Shown piece by piece: positions 42,138 through 51,778 of a stretch of 64,000 nucleotides of DNA (positions within the stretch are counted from its first letter, which is position 1; each line of letters starts with the position of its first letter). The notes beneath the pieces were generated by a model. That model was not told the origin of the DNA and ran no database searches. It worked only from the letters and a program-made list of their open reading frames with translations. The stretch spans positions 1 to 64,000 of the forward strand of contig NZ_OGTP01000022.1 of the NCBI RefSeq assembly GCF_900258035.1, given 5' to 3'. The translations under genes and the position numbers were made by a program. Source of the stretch: Caballeronia novacaledonica (lineage in GTDB: Bacteria; Pseudomonadota; Gammaproteobacteria; Burkholderiales; Burkholderiaceae).

Positions 42138-44539
42138 GCGTGTTTTCTCACTTGAGTTGGCATGCCCATCGGCGCGAGCAGCACCGATACGAGAATGCCG
42201 AGCGTGAGCGTGATGCCGAAGCTCTTCAGCGCGGGCATGGCGCTCATGCCGAGCATGCCGAACGACAGCAGCGTCGTCGCCGCCGAGAGCAGCACGCCGG
42301 TCCACACCGCGCCGAGATCGGCGCCGTCGCGCAGGCATCCTTCGCGCAGGAACACCGCGTAATTCGCGCCGACGCCGAGCACGAGCATCAGCGCGAGACA
42401 GTTGAACAGATTGAGCGGCACGCGCGCGTAGCCGAACGCCGCGAGCGTCACGCCGACGGCGAGCAGCACGGGCAAAATGGTCGCGATGCCGCCGCGCAGG
42501 CGATAGCGCGCGCTCACCAGCGCGAGCACGAGCACGAGCGCGCCGCCGAGCCACATGGCGCTGTCGACGCGATAGGCGCCGAAGAGCTTCGACACGCTCG
42601 CGGCCTTGTCGACGAACGCGACGCCTTCCGTCGCGCGCGCCGTCTCGATCAGCGCGGGCAGGTTTTGCGGCGTGACGCGGCCTGGCATCACGATGGCCGC
42701 ATATCCGCGCGCCCCGTGCGCCTCGACCGCGCCGAGCCACAAATGCGAAAACGGCTTCGACCAGTTCGCCGCGAGCCAGCGCTCGACGGTCAGCGGCGGC
42801 GCGTCCGTCTGCGCGAACGAGGCGATCCACGCGTCGGCGATATCGTCGCGAAAACCCGCTTGCAGCAGCGTCGCGCGCAAGGCGGCGGGATCGGCGAACA
42901 CGCGCCCGGCGAGCAGCGCGCGGTCTTCGGCCTGACGCCGCGCCGACGGCACGAACTGCGTGACCGCGCGCCAGCCGTCCACCGATTGCGCTTGCGGCAG
43001 CGCATCGAGCCTCGCGCCGAGCGCTTCCGCGCGCTGCAACGCGATTTCCTGCGTGGCGCCCTGCACGACGAAAAACTGCGCGGTGTTGTCGATGCCGACC
43101 GCATCGCGCACCCGGTTTTCCTGCTCGACGAGCGCCGGATCGCGCTGGATCAGCAGATGGATGTCATCGTCGCTCTTGAGCATCAGCCAGCCCGGCGCGC
43201 ATACGACGACGAGCGCGACCGCGACGGCCCACGCACGCTTCGCACCGATCGCGCGCTGCCAGCGGACGAGCAGCACGGCCGCGCGCGCGAACAGACGCCG
43301 CTGCGTGGCCTTCGGTCCCTTCGGCAGCAGCGCGGGCAGCAGCCACATGACGGACGCGAACGCGACGCAGATGCCCGTCATCGCGAAACAGGCGATCTGC
43401 TTGAGCGCAGGGAACGGCGCCCACGCGAGGATCGCATAGCCGAGCAGGCTGGTGGCGAGCGCCACCGAGAGCGCGGGCCGCACCGAGCGGGCGCCGTGCT
43501 TCGCGTCCCACTCGCGCGGCGCGCCGAGATAGACGACGAAGTATTGAATCGAATAATCGACGGCCTCGCCGATCAGGCTCGCGCCGAACACGAGCGTCAG
43601 CAGATGCAGCTTGCCGAACACGGCCATCGTGACGGCCAGTGCGCCGCCGATGCCGAGCGCCGTCGACAGAAATCCGAGCAGCAGCAAGCGCGGCGAGCGG
43701 AACACCCACAGCATCAGGAGCGCGATGCCGCAAGCGGACGCGATGCCGATCAGATGCACCTCGCGCTCCGATGCGCGCCGCGCCGACTCCGCGTAGAACA
43801 CGGCGCCCGCGCGCGCGACGGCCGCGTCGGGCCAGGCGGACCGCAACGACGCCTCCGCCCGCGACGCCGCCGACAGCACGGCGCGCTGCACGCGCGATTC
43901 GTACGCCGAGCCGTTCAGCGTCGTGACGACCAGCACGCTCGTCGCGTCGCCGCGATGCGCGACGAGCATGTTGTCTTCGAGTTCGAGATTCGACGTCGCG
44001 AGCGGCAAGTCGGCGAGCCAGTGCTCGAGCCAGCCGAACGGATCGGCGGCGAGCTGCGTCGCGAGCGGACCGCGCACGGGGCTGTAGATGCGCTGCATCA
44101 GCATGTCGCGCAAGGACGATGAAACGCCAAGCGCGTCGCGGTCATCCTGCGTCAGCAGGCCGAAGCGATGAGGCGTGTAGAGCGCGCCGATCTGCGCGAT
44201 ATCGAACGGCGGCAGTTCCGCCGTCACCGACGCGAACGCGCCGCTTTCCTTCAGCGCCGCGCCGAACTGGCGGGCGGCGGCCTTCGCGTGATCCGCGTCA
44301 CGGCTCGACACGAGGAACACCGTGCGGTCGCCGAGCGCGCCGGCGAGCCGGTCCACGGCTTTTTCGGCGACGGGATCCGCTTCCGTCGCGGGCAAGAGCG
44401 CGAGCAGGTTCGTCTCCAGCGGCGACGGCCCGCTGAAACGATGCACGCAATACAGCACGACGACGAGCGCGAACGCGAACCACGCGGCGCGGATGCGCCA
44501 CGGCGACGTTGTCGTGCATTGCCAGTGCCACGGCGTCAT
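42134..44539 (-). CDS. MMPL/RND-family lipid exporter
   Basis: 801 residues with two repeats, each one helix, a large periplasmic loop and about five helices. Family features include ASLIGEAVDYSIQYFVVY in the first half and LVLGVGANYAVFLREG in the second, which hold the charged intramembrane residues that carry protons. It is the predicted transporter that moves the aryl-polyene lipid or its glycolipid carrier across the inner membrane. It lies between the LolA-like gene (4-base overlap) and a ketosynthase (4-base overlap), in the usual order of these clusters. Confidence 0.9.
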   Translation of the reverse strand: MTPWHWQCTTTSPWRIRAAWFAFALVVVLYCVHRFSGPSPLETNLLALLPATEADPVAEKAVDRLAGALGDRTVFLVSSRDADHAKAAARQFGAALKESGAFASVTAELPPFDIAQIGALYTPHRFGLLTQDDRDALGVSSSLRDMLMQRIYSPVRGPLATQLAADPFGWLEHWLADLPLATSNLELEDNMLVAHRGDATSVLVVTTLNGSAYESRVQRAVLSAASRAEASLRSAWPDAAVARAGAVFYAESARRASEREVHLIGIASACGIALLMLWVFRSPRLLLLGFLSTALGIGGALAVTMAVFGKLHLLTLVFGASLIGEAVDYSIQYFVVYLGAPREWDAKHGARSVRPALSVALATSLLGYAILAWAPFPALKQIACFAMTGICVAFASVMWLLPALLPKGPKATQRRLFARAAVLLVRWQRAIGAKRAWAVAVALVVVCAPGWLMLKSDDDIHLLIQRDPALVEQENRVRDAVGIDNTAQFFVVQGATQEIALQRAEALGARLDALPQAQSVDGWRAVTQFVPSARRQAEDRALLAGRVFADPAALRATLLQAGFRDDIADAWIASFAQTDAPPLTVERWLAANWSKPFSHLWLGAVEAHGARGYAAIVMPGRVTPQNLPALIETARATEGVAFVDKAASVSKLFGAYRVDSAMWLGGALVLVLALVSARYRLRGGIATILPVLLAVGVTLAAFGYARVPLNLFNCLALMLVLGVGANYAVFLREGCLRDGADLGAVWTGVLLSAATTLLSFGMLGMSAMPALKSFGITLTLGILVSVLLAPMGMPTQVRKHA

Positions 44540-45171
44540 GGCGCGCCCAGCAAGTTATGTTCGACGGACGGCAGGTCGTCGGCGGCTTCGCTCTTCGTGA
44601 ACTCGATGCGCGTGACGTCGCCGCTGGCGAGATCGATGCGCAGGCTGCGCAGAAACGCGCCGCCCGTCATGTGCAAACCCTTGATGGCCTGCGCGAGCTG
44701 CGGCTGGTTCGGCTTCAGGTCGAGCGCCCAGTCCGAGGGCGAGCCGTGTGCATCGACATCGAACTGCGAGTACAGCGCGGACAGATCGCCGCCGAGCATC
44801 GCGCGCATCATCTTCGAAACTTGCGCGACGCCGCGCACGCCCTGTGCGCTTTTCGTGCGGATGCGCTTGCCGTTCGCATCGACTTCCGCGACGCCCGCGT
44901 CGGTGATGACGTACGTCGCCGCGTAGGGCGTGTCCACGCGCCAGATCACGCCGCGCTCGCGCTGGAACGTGAGCATGCCCGTGCTGACGAGCGGCTGCTT
45001 CATCGCGGAGAGTGTCTGCGTCTGCGTGAACTGCGCGCGCACGCCCTTCATTTGCGCGAGGCGCGACGTCACTTGCGAGACGAGCGTCGAGTCGCCGTTC
45101 GCGGCTTGCGCGGACGTCGCGGCGAGCAGCAACGCGACGAGCGCCGCGCGCAATTTCGTCAACGCGCCCAT
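44536..45171 (-). CDS. LolA-like periplasmic lipid carrier
   Basis: 211 residues. A signal peptide (MGALTKLRAALVALLLAATS, cleaved after AQA) is followed by a LolA-type beta-cup: MKGVRAQFTQTQTLSAMKQP, STGMLTFQRERGVIWRVDTP and YVITDAGVAEVDANGKR. By position it should ferry the polyene lipid from the MMPL exporter to the outer membrane. ATG 45171 overlaps the thioesterase gene by 13 bases, and the stop overlaps the exporter start by four. Confidence 0.87.
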   Translation of the reverse strand: MGALTKLRAALVALLLAATSAQAANGDSTLVSQVTSRLAQMKGVRAQFTQTQTLSAMKQPLVSTGMLTFQRERGVIWRVDTPYAATYVITDAGVAEVDANGKRIRTKSAQGVRGVAQVSKMMRAMLGGDLSALYSQFDVDAHGSPSDWALDLKPNQPQLAQAIKGLHMTGGAFLRSLRIDLASGDVTRIEFTKSEAADDLPSVEHNLLGAP

Positions 45172-45596
45172 ACGCGCTCCAGCTTCTCGAACACGACCGG
45201 CGGCGACAGGAACTGCAATTCCTGCGTGGCCGCATCGACGGCGACCTGAATCGTGTAACCCTTCGTCAGACGCTGGCCCGTTTCGCAATCGACGAGCTCA
45301 TAACCGATCTTCAGCCGGTTCTCGTATTCGAGCAGTTCCGTGCGCACTTCGATGCGCTGTCCGTAAGTCGCGGGACGCACGTATTTCAGATGCGCCTCCA
45401 CGACCGGCCACACATAGCCCGACGCCTGCATCTCGCGATAGTCGTAATCGAACGCGCGTTGCAACGCCGAGCGCCCCGCCTCGAAATACTTGAGATAGTG
45501 GCCGTGCCAGCACACGTTCATCGCATCGACGTCGTGGAACGGCACTTCGACGATCGCGCTCGCCTTGAGCGTGCGCGTCTGCATGACTTCGGGCAT
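45159..45596 (-). CDS. Acyl-ACP/CoA thioesterase, 4-hydroxybenzoyl-CoA type
   Basis: 145 residues of hotdog fold. The catalytic Asp is in VPFHDVDAMNVCWHGHYLKYF, the standard active-site block of 4HBT and YbgC-like enzymes. It probably releases or edits acyl chains in the pigment pathway. ATG 45596 shares one base with the ammonia-lyase stop (TGATG). An in-frame upstream ATG at 45632 would lie inside the ammonia-lyase gene and is less likely. Confidence 0.88.
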   Translation of the reverse strand: MPEVMQTRTLKASAIVEVPFHDVDAMNVCWHGHYLKYFEAGRSALQRAFDYDYREMQASGYVWPVVEAHLKYVRPATYGQRIEVRTELLEYENRLKIGYELVDCETGQRLTKGYTIQVAVDAATQELQFLSPPVVFEKLERVWAR

Positions 45597-47167
45597 CACG
45601 CGTTCTCCGCGTTCGCATCGACGAGCGCGCACGCCGCGATGCGCGCCGTCAATTCGCGCAGGTCGCGTTCGAGCGCGCGGTCTTCATCGACGAACGGCGA
45701 CACCGACGCGACCGTTTCCGCAAATTCGCGCAACGGCGCGGGCACGGGCGTGTCCGGAGCGAGGCGCAGCCGCAGATTCAGCGCCTGCACGGCGGCGAGC
45801 GTATGCGCAGCCGCGACCTGCTCCGTCAGTTCCAGCACGCGCAGGCAGTCGCGCGCGGCGATCGTGCCCATGCTGACCTTGTCCTGGTTGTGCGCTTCCG
45901 TCGAGCGCGAGAACACGCTGGCGGGCATCGTGTGCTTGAGCGCCTCGGCCGTCCACGCCGACGCCGAAATCTGCACGGCCTTGAAGCCGTGATTGATCGG
46001 CGCGCGCGCGTGCGTCGCGCCGGTCAGATTGCGCGGCAGGCCGTTGTTGAACTTGTCGTCGACGATCAGCGCGAGTTGGCGATCCATCAGGTCCGCGAGA
46101 TTGGCGACGGCGGTCTTCAGCGCGTCCATCGCGAACGCGATATGCCCGCCGTAGAAGTTGCCGCCGTGCAGCACGCGCTCGGCGTCCGGGTCGATCAGCG
46201 GGTTGTCGTTCGCGCTGTTCAGTTCGTTCTCGATGTCGCGGCGCATCCACGTGAGCGCGTCGGCGACGACGCCGATCACGTGCGGCGCGCAGCGAATCGA
46301 ATAGCGATCCTGCAGCCGATGGCCCGGCGTGTCGTCGCGGCCCGCGAGATCGGCGCGAATCCATGCGGCGGCTTCGGCCTGACCCGCGTGCGGTTTCACC
46401 GCGAAGATCGTCGCGTCGAAGTGTGCGGCGCGGCCGTCGAGCGCCAGCGTGGAGAGCGCCGTGAGACGCGCGGCGAGACGCGTCAGGTGACCGGCGCGCG
46501 CGAACGCGAGACACGCGAGGCCGGTCATGACCGCCGTGCCGTTCATCAGCGCGAGCCCTTCTTTCGGCGCGAGCCTGAGCGGCGCGACGCCGAGCGCGGA
46601 CCACACGCCGGCGGCATCGCGCAAGGCGCCGCCGAACTTCACGTCGCGTTCGCCGACGAGCGCCGCCGCCACATACGACAGCGGCGTCAGATCGCCGCTC
46701 GCGCCAACCGAGCCTTCCGACGGAATGCGCGGCAATACGCGATGGTTGATGAGGTCCGCGAGCCGTTCGAGCAGCACGAAACGCACGCCGGAAAATCCGT
46801 ACGCCAGCGAATTCAAACGCGCGGCGATCACGGCGAGCGTCGCTTCATCGTCGAGATGCGCGCCCATGCCGCAACCGTGATAGCGCGTGAGTTGCAGCGG
46901 CAGCGCTTCGACGAGTGCCATCGGCACATCGACGACGCATGCATCGCCGTAACCGGTGTTCACGCCGTACACGGTCTTGCCCGCCGCGAGATGACGGCGC
47001 AGAAAGTCCGCGCCGCGCTCGATGCGCGCGCGCCAGGCGGGATCGCGATTCAGCGCGACCGGCGCGCGGCGTGTGGCGATCGATACGACTTCTTCGATCG
47101 TCAGGCGCCGGCCGCCGAAAGTCACCGCCTGCGAACGCAGTTCGTCGATCAGATCATGCTCGGACAT
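45596..47167 (-). CDS. Aromatic amino-acid ammonia-lyase (HAL/TAL family)
   Basis: A 523-residue MIO-cofactor lyase. The self-cyclising Ala-Ser-Gly is residues 156-158 in GSVGASGDLTPLSY, and the catalytic loop Tyr67 is in VYGVNTGYGD. The selectivity pair that is Ser-His in histidine lyases appears as Tyr96-His97 in LTRYHGCGMG. No other hut genes are near. In a pigment cluster the likely reaction is tyrosine to 4-coumarate, supplying the aryl starter, as in flexirubin pathways. Substrate choice is inference; histidine or phenylalanine cannot be excluded. Confidence 0.88.
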   Translation of the reverse strand: MSEHDLIDELRSQAVTFGGRRLTIEEVVSIATRRAPVALNRDPAWRARIERGADFLRRHLAAGKTVYGVNTGYGDACVVDVPMALVEALPLQLTRYHGCGMGAHLDDEATLAVIAARLNSLAYGFSGVRFVLLERLADLINHRVLPRIPSEGSVGASGDLTPLSYVAAALVGERDVKFGGALRDAAGVWSALGVAPLRLAPKEGLALMNGTAVMTGLACLAFARAGHLTRLAARLTALSTLALDGRAAHFDATIFAVKPHAGQAEAAAWIRADLAGRDDTPGHRLQDRYSIRCAPHVIGVVADALTWMRRDIENELNSANDNPLIDPDAERVLHGGNFYGGHIAFAMDALKTAVANLADLMDRQLALIVDDKFNNGLPRNLTGATHARAPINHGFKAVQISASAWTAEALKHTMPASVFSRSTEAHNQDKVSMGTIAARDCLRVLELTEQVAAAHTLAAVQALNLRLRLAPDTPVPAPLREFAETVASVSPFVDEDRALERDLRELTARIAACALVDANAENA

Positions 47168-48902
47168 CGTTTCCTCCGGGTGCTGCGGCTTCCGTCATCG
47201 TTTTGCCGGGACGCGCCCAGAAATCGAAAAAGTTGAACCACTGATAGGGCGCCTTGCGGCAATAGTGTTCGAGGCGCGACGCATAGCGCTGCGCCCACGC
47301 CGCGATGTGCTGCGCGCGTTCGCGGCGCGGCAGCGAAATGCGCTCCGCGAAAGGCTCGAAATACATTCGATGCCGGCCGTCCTGCTCTTTCAGGCAGAAA
47401 AAGAGGTACACGGGACAGCCGAGCGCATGCGCGAGCACGTACGGGCCTTGCGCGAACGGCGCGGGCGCGCCGAGAAAGCGCGCGTCCGTCGTGCGGCCGG
47501 ACTCGTGCGCGGGCACGCGGTCGCCGACGATCACGAGCAGCTCGCCCGCGTCGATGCGCGCCTTCATCATCATCGACGTCTCGGGGCCGAAGTCGCTCAC
47601 CTGCATGAGACGGCTGGAGAAATCGACATGCGCCGACGACAGCACGCTGTTGAAGCGCTTCGCGTGCTCCGTGTAGACGATGGCCGTCACCTTCGCGCGG
47701 CCGTTGCGCACCGCGAGCGCGCGCATCATTTCGAGGTTGCCGAGATGCGCGCCGATCACGAGCGCGCCGCGCCCGCTCGCGACGAGCGTTTCGAACGCGG
47801 CGGGATCGTCGAAGATCACGTCTTCTTCGGCGATGCGGCCGGACCACGCCGCGAGCTTGTCCAGCCCCGATTGCGCGAACGCGAGCATCTGCCGGTACGC
47901 GGAACGCCAGCCGGGTTGCGGCGTGCGCTCGCCCGTCGCGGCGTGTTCGAGTTGCGTGAAATAGCGTTGCGACGCGACGCGCGCACCGCGTCCCGTCAAC
48001 AGGAAATAGCCGACGATCGGATGCAGCCACAGACTTGTGAAGCGCATGCCGAACAGACGGCAACTGAGCGCGAGCAGCGCCATGCCGAGCCGGCTGCCGC
48101 GCTCCGCGACGCGCCACCAGCCCGCGTCCGCGCGCGCGGCGGCTGTTTTTCGCGGCAGCGCCTTGTGTGCGAGCAGCATCGGCAGACGCAGCAGCATGCC
48201 GCACACGAGCCGCGTGTGGCTCGCGCTGATGCGCACGTTGTCCCACAGCACGTCGAAGTGCGAGACGCCGTCCGTCGAGTACGTGACGCGCGTCGGCACG
48301 GTGCGAAACGCGAGCCGCCGCCAGTGCAGACGCACGAGAATTTCGATATCGAAGTCCATGCGCGTGCCGATCCGCACGCTGTCGATGAGCGCGCAGACCG
48401 CGTCGAGCGGATACAGACGAAAGCCGCACATCGAGTCGCGGATCGTGAACGACAGCGTTTCGATCCACACCCACACGTGCGTCGCGTAGCGGCCGTAGAG
48501 ACGCGACTTCGGCACGCTTTCGTCGTAGACGGGGCGCCCGAGGATCACCGCGCCCGGCTCGGCGCGCGCGGCCGCGATGAAGCGCGGCACGTCGTTGGCG
48601 TCGTGCTGGCCGTCGGCGTCGATCTGCAACGCGTGCGTGTAGCCCGCGCTTCGCGCCGCCCGCAGACCCGCCATCACGGCCGCGCCCTTGCCGCCGTTGA
48701 CGGGCAGGCGCAGCAGCGTCATCCGCGCGCCGTATTCGGCGGCGAGTTGCGCGAGGACGGCTTGCGTGGCTTCGTCGCTGCCGTCATCGACGACGAACAT
48801 TGGCAGGCCGTGCACGCTCAGGCGCGCGAGCGTGCCGCCGATCGCGTCCTTGTGGTTGTAGATCGGGATGACGATGCACGTCCGCAGATTCGCGCCGCTC
48901 AT
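47154..48902 (-). CDS. Glycosyltransferase family 2 - acyltransferase fusion
   Basis: 582 residues in two domains. Residues 1-240 are a GT2 glycosyltransferase with CIVIPIYNHKDAIGGTLARL, FVVDDGSDEATQ and QIDADGQHD as the metal site. Residues about 290-560 are a LPLAT acyltransferase related to LpxL, with VIGAHLGNLEMMRAL containing a variant HxxxxE site. Together they probably assemble the lipid anchor that carries the polyene. ATG 48902 overlaps the ligase stop by four bases; the stop lies 14 bases inside the lyase gene. Confidence 0.9.
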   Translation of the reverse strand: MSGANLRTCIVIPIYNHKDAIGGTLARLSVHGLPMFVVDDGSDEATQAVLAQLAAEYGARMTLLRLPVNGGKGAAVMAGLRAARSAGYTHALQIDADGQHDANDVPRFIAAARAEPGAVILGRPVYDESVPKSRLYGRYATHVWVWIETLSFTIRDSMCGFRLYPLDAVCALIDSVRIGTRMDFDIEILVRLHWRRLAFRTVPTRVTYSTDGVSHFDVLWDNVRISASHTRLVCGMLLRLPMLLAHKALPRKTAAARADAGWWRVAERGSRLGMALLALSCRLFGMRFTSLWLHPIVGYFLLTGRGARVASQRYFTQLEHAATGERTPQPGWRSAYRQMLAFAQSGLDKLAAWSGRIAEEDVIFDDPAAFETLVASGRGALVIGAHLGNLEMMRALAVRNGRAKVTAIVYTEHAKRFNSVLSSAHVDFSSRLMQVSDFGPETSMMMKARIDAGELLVIVGDRVPAHESGRTTDARFLGAPAPFAQGPYVLAHALGCPVYLFFCLKEQDGRHRMYFEPFAERISLPRRERAQHIAAWAQRYASRLEHYCRKAPYQWFNFFDFWARPGKTMTEAAAPGGNDVRA

Positions 48903-50602
48903 GCGTGCTCCCGATAAACCACCACGCCCGACGAGCAATCGCGCCCGTTCAGCCGATACGCGAAGCGCACGCGGCGGCGCGCGGCATCGTGCGCGAGTTC
49001 CAGGTCGAGCACCGCGCCGGGCGGCACGGGCGCCATGAACTTCAGACGATCGACCGATGCCGTATCGCGCGCGCCCGCGACGTGCTCCGACGCGAGCCGG
49101 ATCGCCCAATCGACTTGCACGATGCCGGGCAAAATCGGCAGATTCGGGAAATGGCCGCCGAAGTGCGCAAGCGTCGGCGGCACGCGCAGCTCGTAACGCA
49201 GGCTGTCGCCGTCGCGCGCTTCCGAGAGCATCTCGAAGCCTTCGGCGCGCGCGCCGAACGCCGCGGCAACCGACGCGACCGGCAACTTGCCGCGCACGTC
49301 GAACGGCAGCGCGATGCGAAAGCGCCAGCGGCGCGGCAGCAGCACGACGTCGAAATACGCGGCGAGGTGACGGCGCAGCGACTTCGCGAGCGCGACGCGG
49401 CCTTCGTCGCGCAGCGCGGCGCTGCCGGCATCGCTCAACGCGACGACCGCACCCACGCGCTCGCGCGATGCCCCCGCAAGCGGCACGACGCACGCTTGCG
49501 CCACATACGGATGCAGCGCGAGCCGCGCTTCCATGTCGGGCAGCGACATGCGCTTGCCGTCGAGCTTGATGACGCGGTCGAGGCGGCCTTGCAGGCGGAA
49601 GCGGCCGTCGTCGTCGAAGTGGATCGCGTCGTCGGTGCGATGCCAGTCGTCGTGACCCAGATGCGGCGAGCGCACTTCGAGCGCGCCATCGTCCGTACGG
49701 CGCACGTCCACGCCATGAAGCGCGCGCCACGCGGCCGTTTCGTTCTGCCTGCGCCACGCGATGCCGCCCGTTTCCGTGCTGCCGTAAATCTCGACGGGCG
49801 CGGCGCCGAACGCGCGCGCGCAGGCGTGCGCCGCGTCCGCCGCGAGCGGGCCGCCCGACGAAAAGAACACGCGCGGCGCGGGCGTCAGTGCGTCGAAACC
49901 CGCGAGCGCGGGCCAGCGCGCGAGTTGCGCCGGCGACGACACCATCGCGGTCGCGCCGCAGCTCGCGATGCGCGCCTGAATCTGCTTCGGCTCGGCGCAC
50001 AGGGCGCGATCGAACGCGCGGCCCGCCGCGAGCGGCCACATCACGCGGAACAACAGCCCGTAGATATGGCGATGCGGGACGCTCGCGAGCATCGTCGCGT
50101 CGCCGACGAGCGCGCCCCACTCGCGCTCGAGCGTACGCACTTCGGCGTCGAACTGCGCGAGCGTCTTGTGGATCGGCTTGGGGCTGCCGCTGCTGCCCGA
50201 CGTGTAGAGCGTGAGCGGCGCGTGCGGATCGATGCGCGAGAGCGGCGCGGCGGGCCGCAGCGCTTGCGTGGCGGCGAGCGCGCGAACGTCGTCGCCGGTC
50301 AGCATGGCGTCGTACGCGTGGGCGAGATCGGCGAGATAGCCGGGCGCCGAGCTCGCGGGAATCACCGGCTCCTTGCCGCATGCGAAAAGCGCGAAGAGCG
50401 TGCAGGCGAAGTCGAACGGATCGTCGATGCACAACGCATAGCGTCGCGCGTTCTGCTCGCGCAGCCACCAGGCGAGCGCCGCCGTGCGCGAGCGGAACGC
50501 CGCGTGCGTGAGGATATCGTTCGCGGTGCCGGCGCGATCGTCGCGGCAGACGGGCGTCAGCGGATCGCGATCCGCGCACAGCAAATCGTGCAACGCGATC
50601 AT
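48899..50602 (-). CDS. AMP-dependent acyl ligase with C-terminal hotdog dehydratase domain
   Basis: 567 residues. Residues 1-440 are an ANL-family ligase with P-loop TSGSSGSPKP at 134-143, EIYGSTETGGIAWR and GRLDRVIKLDGKRMSLPD. It probably loads the aryl acid on the acyl carrier protein. Residues about 450-567 are a FabA/FabZ-like hotdog with AHFGGHFPNLPILPGIVQV. In E. coli these are separate cluster genes (ligase and dehydratase); here they are one chain. ATG 50602 overlaps the membrane-protein stop (ATGA). Confidence 0.9.
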   Translation of the reverse strand: MIALHDLLCADRDPLTPVCRDDRAGTANDILTHAAFRSRTAALAWWLREQNARRYALCIDDPFDFACTLFALFACGKEPVIPASSAPGYLADLAHAYDAMLTGDDVRALAATQALRPAAPLSRIDPHAPLTLYTSGSSGSPKPIHKTLAQFDAEVRTLEREWGALVGDATMLASVPHRHIYGLLFRVMWPLAAGRAFDRALCAEPKQIQARIASCGATAMVSSPAQLARWPALAGFDALTPAPRVFFSSGGPLAADAAHACARAFGAAPVEIYGSTETGGIAWRRQNETAAWRALHGVDVRRTDDGALEVRSPHLGHDDWHRTDDAIHFDDDGRFRLQGRLDRVIKLDGKRMSLPDMEARLALHPYVAQACVVPLAGASRERVGAVVALSDAGSAALRDEGRVALAKSLRRHLAAYFDVVLLPRRWRFRIALPFDVRGKLPVASVAAAFGARAEGFEMLSEARDGDSLRYELRVPPTLAHFGGHFPNLPILPGIVQVDWAIRLASEHVAGARDTASVDRLKFMAPVPPGAVLDLELAHDAARRRVRFAYRLNGRDCSSGVVVYREHA

Positions 50603-51228
50603 GCCGCCTCCGCCCGCCGCGCGCGCGGCAGGATCACGAGATAGCGCCATGCGATTTCACCGACGATCAGCGCGCCGACGAATCCGTACGAGATCGCGCC
50701 GTTGTAGAGCGACCATGCCTCGCGCGGCCAATGCAGCGCGGTATGGAGCGAGAACAGACCGTTCGCGACGAAGAACGCGCACCAGATCTGCGTGACGCGG
50801 CGCGTGTGGCGCACGGCCGCTTCGCTGAGATCGGGCGTGCCGACGCGGGCGAACTTCTCGATCATCGACGGGCCGCGCACGAGCGTCGCGCCGAACGCGA
50901 TCAGCAAGCCCAGATTGACGAGCGACGGATAGATGCGCAGCAGGCGTTCGCTGTCGGTCCAGACGATCGCAGCCGACGCCAGGCTCAGCATGAACGCCAC
51001 GATCCAGTCCACGCGCGTGAGCCTGCGCAGCGACACGCCGACCACGCCCGTGCCGATGCAGCGTTGCAGCCAGATCAGCACGAACAGCAGGCAGCCGGCA
51101 TAGCGCGGCGCGTTCCAGACCCACGTCCCGAGAATGACCGCGGGATAGGCGAGCTTGAGCGCGACGTTCAGCGCGAAGCCGCTTCGGGCGCGCGCCTTCA
51201 CATCGCCGACGTTCGGCGGCTGGATCAT
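50599..51228 (-). CDS. COG4648-type membrane protein of aryl-polyene cluster
   Basis: 209 residues with about six hydrophobic segments and no enzymatic motif I recognise. Conserved-looking features are NGLFSLHTALHWPREAWSLY and YNGAISYGFVGALIVGEIAWR. Proteins of this kind are present in most aryl-polyene clusters, always beside the carrier proteins and ligase. The role is unknown. It overlaps both neighbours by four bases. Confidence 0.8.
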   Translation of the reverse strand: MIQPPNVGDVKARARSGFALNVALKLAYPAVILGTWVWNAPRYAGCLLFVLIWLQRCIGTGVVGVSLRRLTRVDWIVAFMLSLASAAIVWTDSERLLRIYPSLVNLGLLIAFGATLVRGPSMIEKFARVGTPDLSEAAVRHTRRVTQIWCAFFVANGLFSLHTALHWPREAWSLYNGAISYGFVGALIVGEIAWRYLVILPRARRAEAA

Positions 51229-51482
51229 TCCTGTTCGACGAGCAGCGACCCGACAGCGGCGACCACGTCCGCGACCGTGCGCACCGACTTGAACTCTTCC
51301 GGCTTGATGCGGCGGCCGGTCATTTCCTGGAGCTTGATCGCGAGATCGACAGCGTCGATGCTGTCCAGATCGAGCTCTTCATACAGGTGCGCTTCGGGCG
51401 TCACGCGCTCGGGCGCGATCGCGAAGTTCTCTTCGAAGATGGCGCGGATGCGCTCAAGGATCTCGTTGTCGGTCACCGTCAT
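51225..51482 (-). CDS. Acyl carrier protein (second)
   Basis: 85 residues. The phosphopantetheine site is the Ser in YEELDLDSIDAVDL, preceded by a helix with IRAIFEENFAIAPERV. It carries the growing polyene or starter as a thioester. It overlaps the other carrier-protein gene and the membrane-protein gene by four bases each, so stoichiometry is probably set by coupled translation. Confidence 0.92.
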   Translation of the reverse strand: MTVTDNEILERIRAIFEENFAIAPERVTPEAHLYEELDLDSIDAVDLAIKLQEMTGRRIKPEEFKSVRTVADVVAAVGSLLVEQE

Positions 51483-51778
51483 TCCCCTTCTTTCATGGTG
51501 CCGTCCGCAACGTGCGCAAGCTCGCGCTGGCTCGCCACCAGCGCGGCGAGCGTGTTGATCGAACGGAAATGCCCTCGCGTGTTTTCGTCGTTGGACGCCA
51601 CGTTCAGTTGGTAGTGTTCGCGCAGCACGATGCCGATCTCGAGCGCGTCGATCGAATCGAGCCCTACGCCATCGGTTTCGAAGAGCGGCGCGTCGTCGTC
51701 GATATCGCCGGGCTGCATGTCTTCGAGATCGAGCGCCTCGATCAGCAGCCGTTTGAGTTCAAGCTTTAAAGAATCCAT
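51479..51778 (-). CDS. Acyl carrier protein (first)
   Basis: 99 residues. The attachment Ser lies in TDGVGLDSIDALEIGIVL. It is longer than the second carrier protein by a C-terminal tail. Paired, non-identical carriers are typical of aryl-polyene systems. Its start lies 20 bases inside the end of the acyltransferase gene. Confidence 0.92.
   Translation of the reverse strand: MDSLKLELKRLLIEALDLEDMQPGDIDDDAPLFETDGVGLDSIDALEIGIVLREHYQLNVASNDENTRGHFRSINTLAALVASQRELAHVADGTMKEGE

Noticed and set aside
45596-47167. Ammonia-lyase as histidine-degradation HutH
   Set aside because: No hut genes nearby, a Tyr-His selectivity pair, and full embedding by overlaps in the pigment operon.
47154-50579. Single 1141-codon frame suggesting a ligase-glycosyltransferase fusion
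   Set aside because: The ligase is in another frame ending at 48899; the first half of this frame is noise and the true gene starts at 48902.
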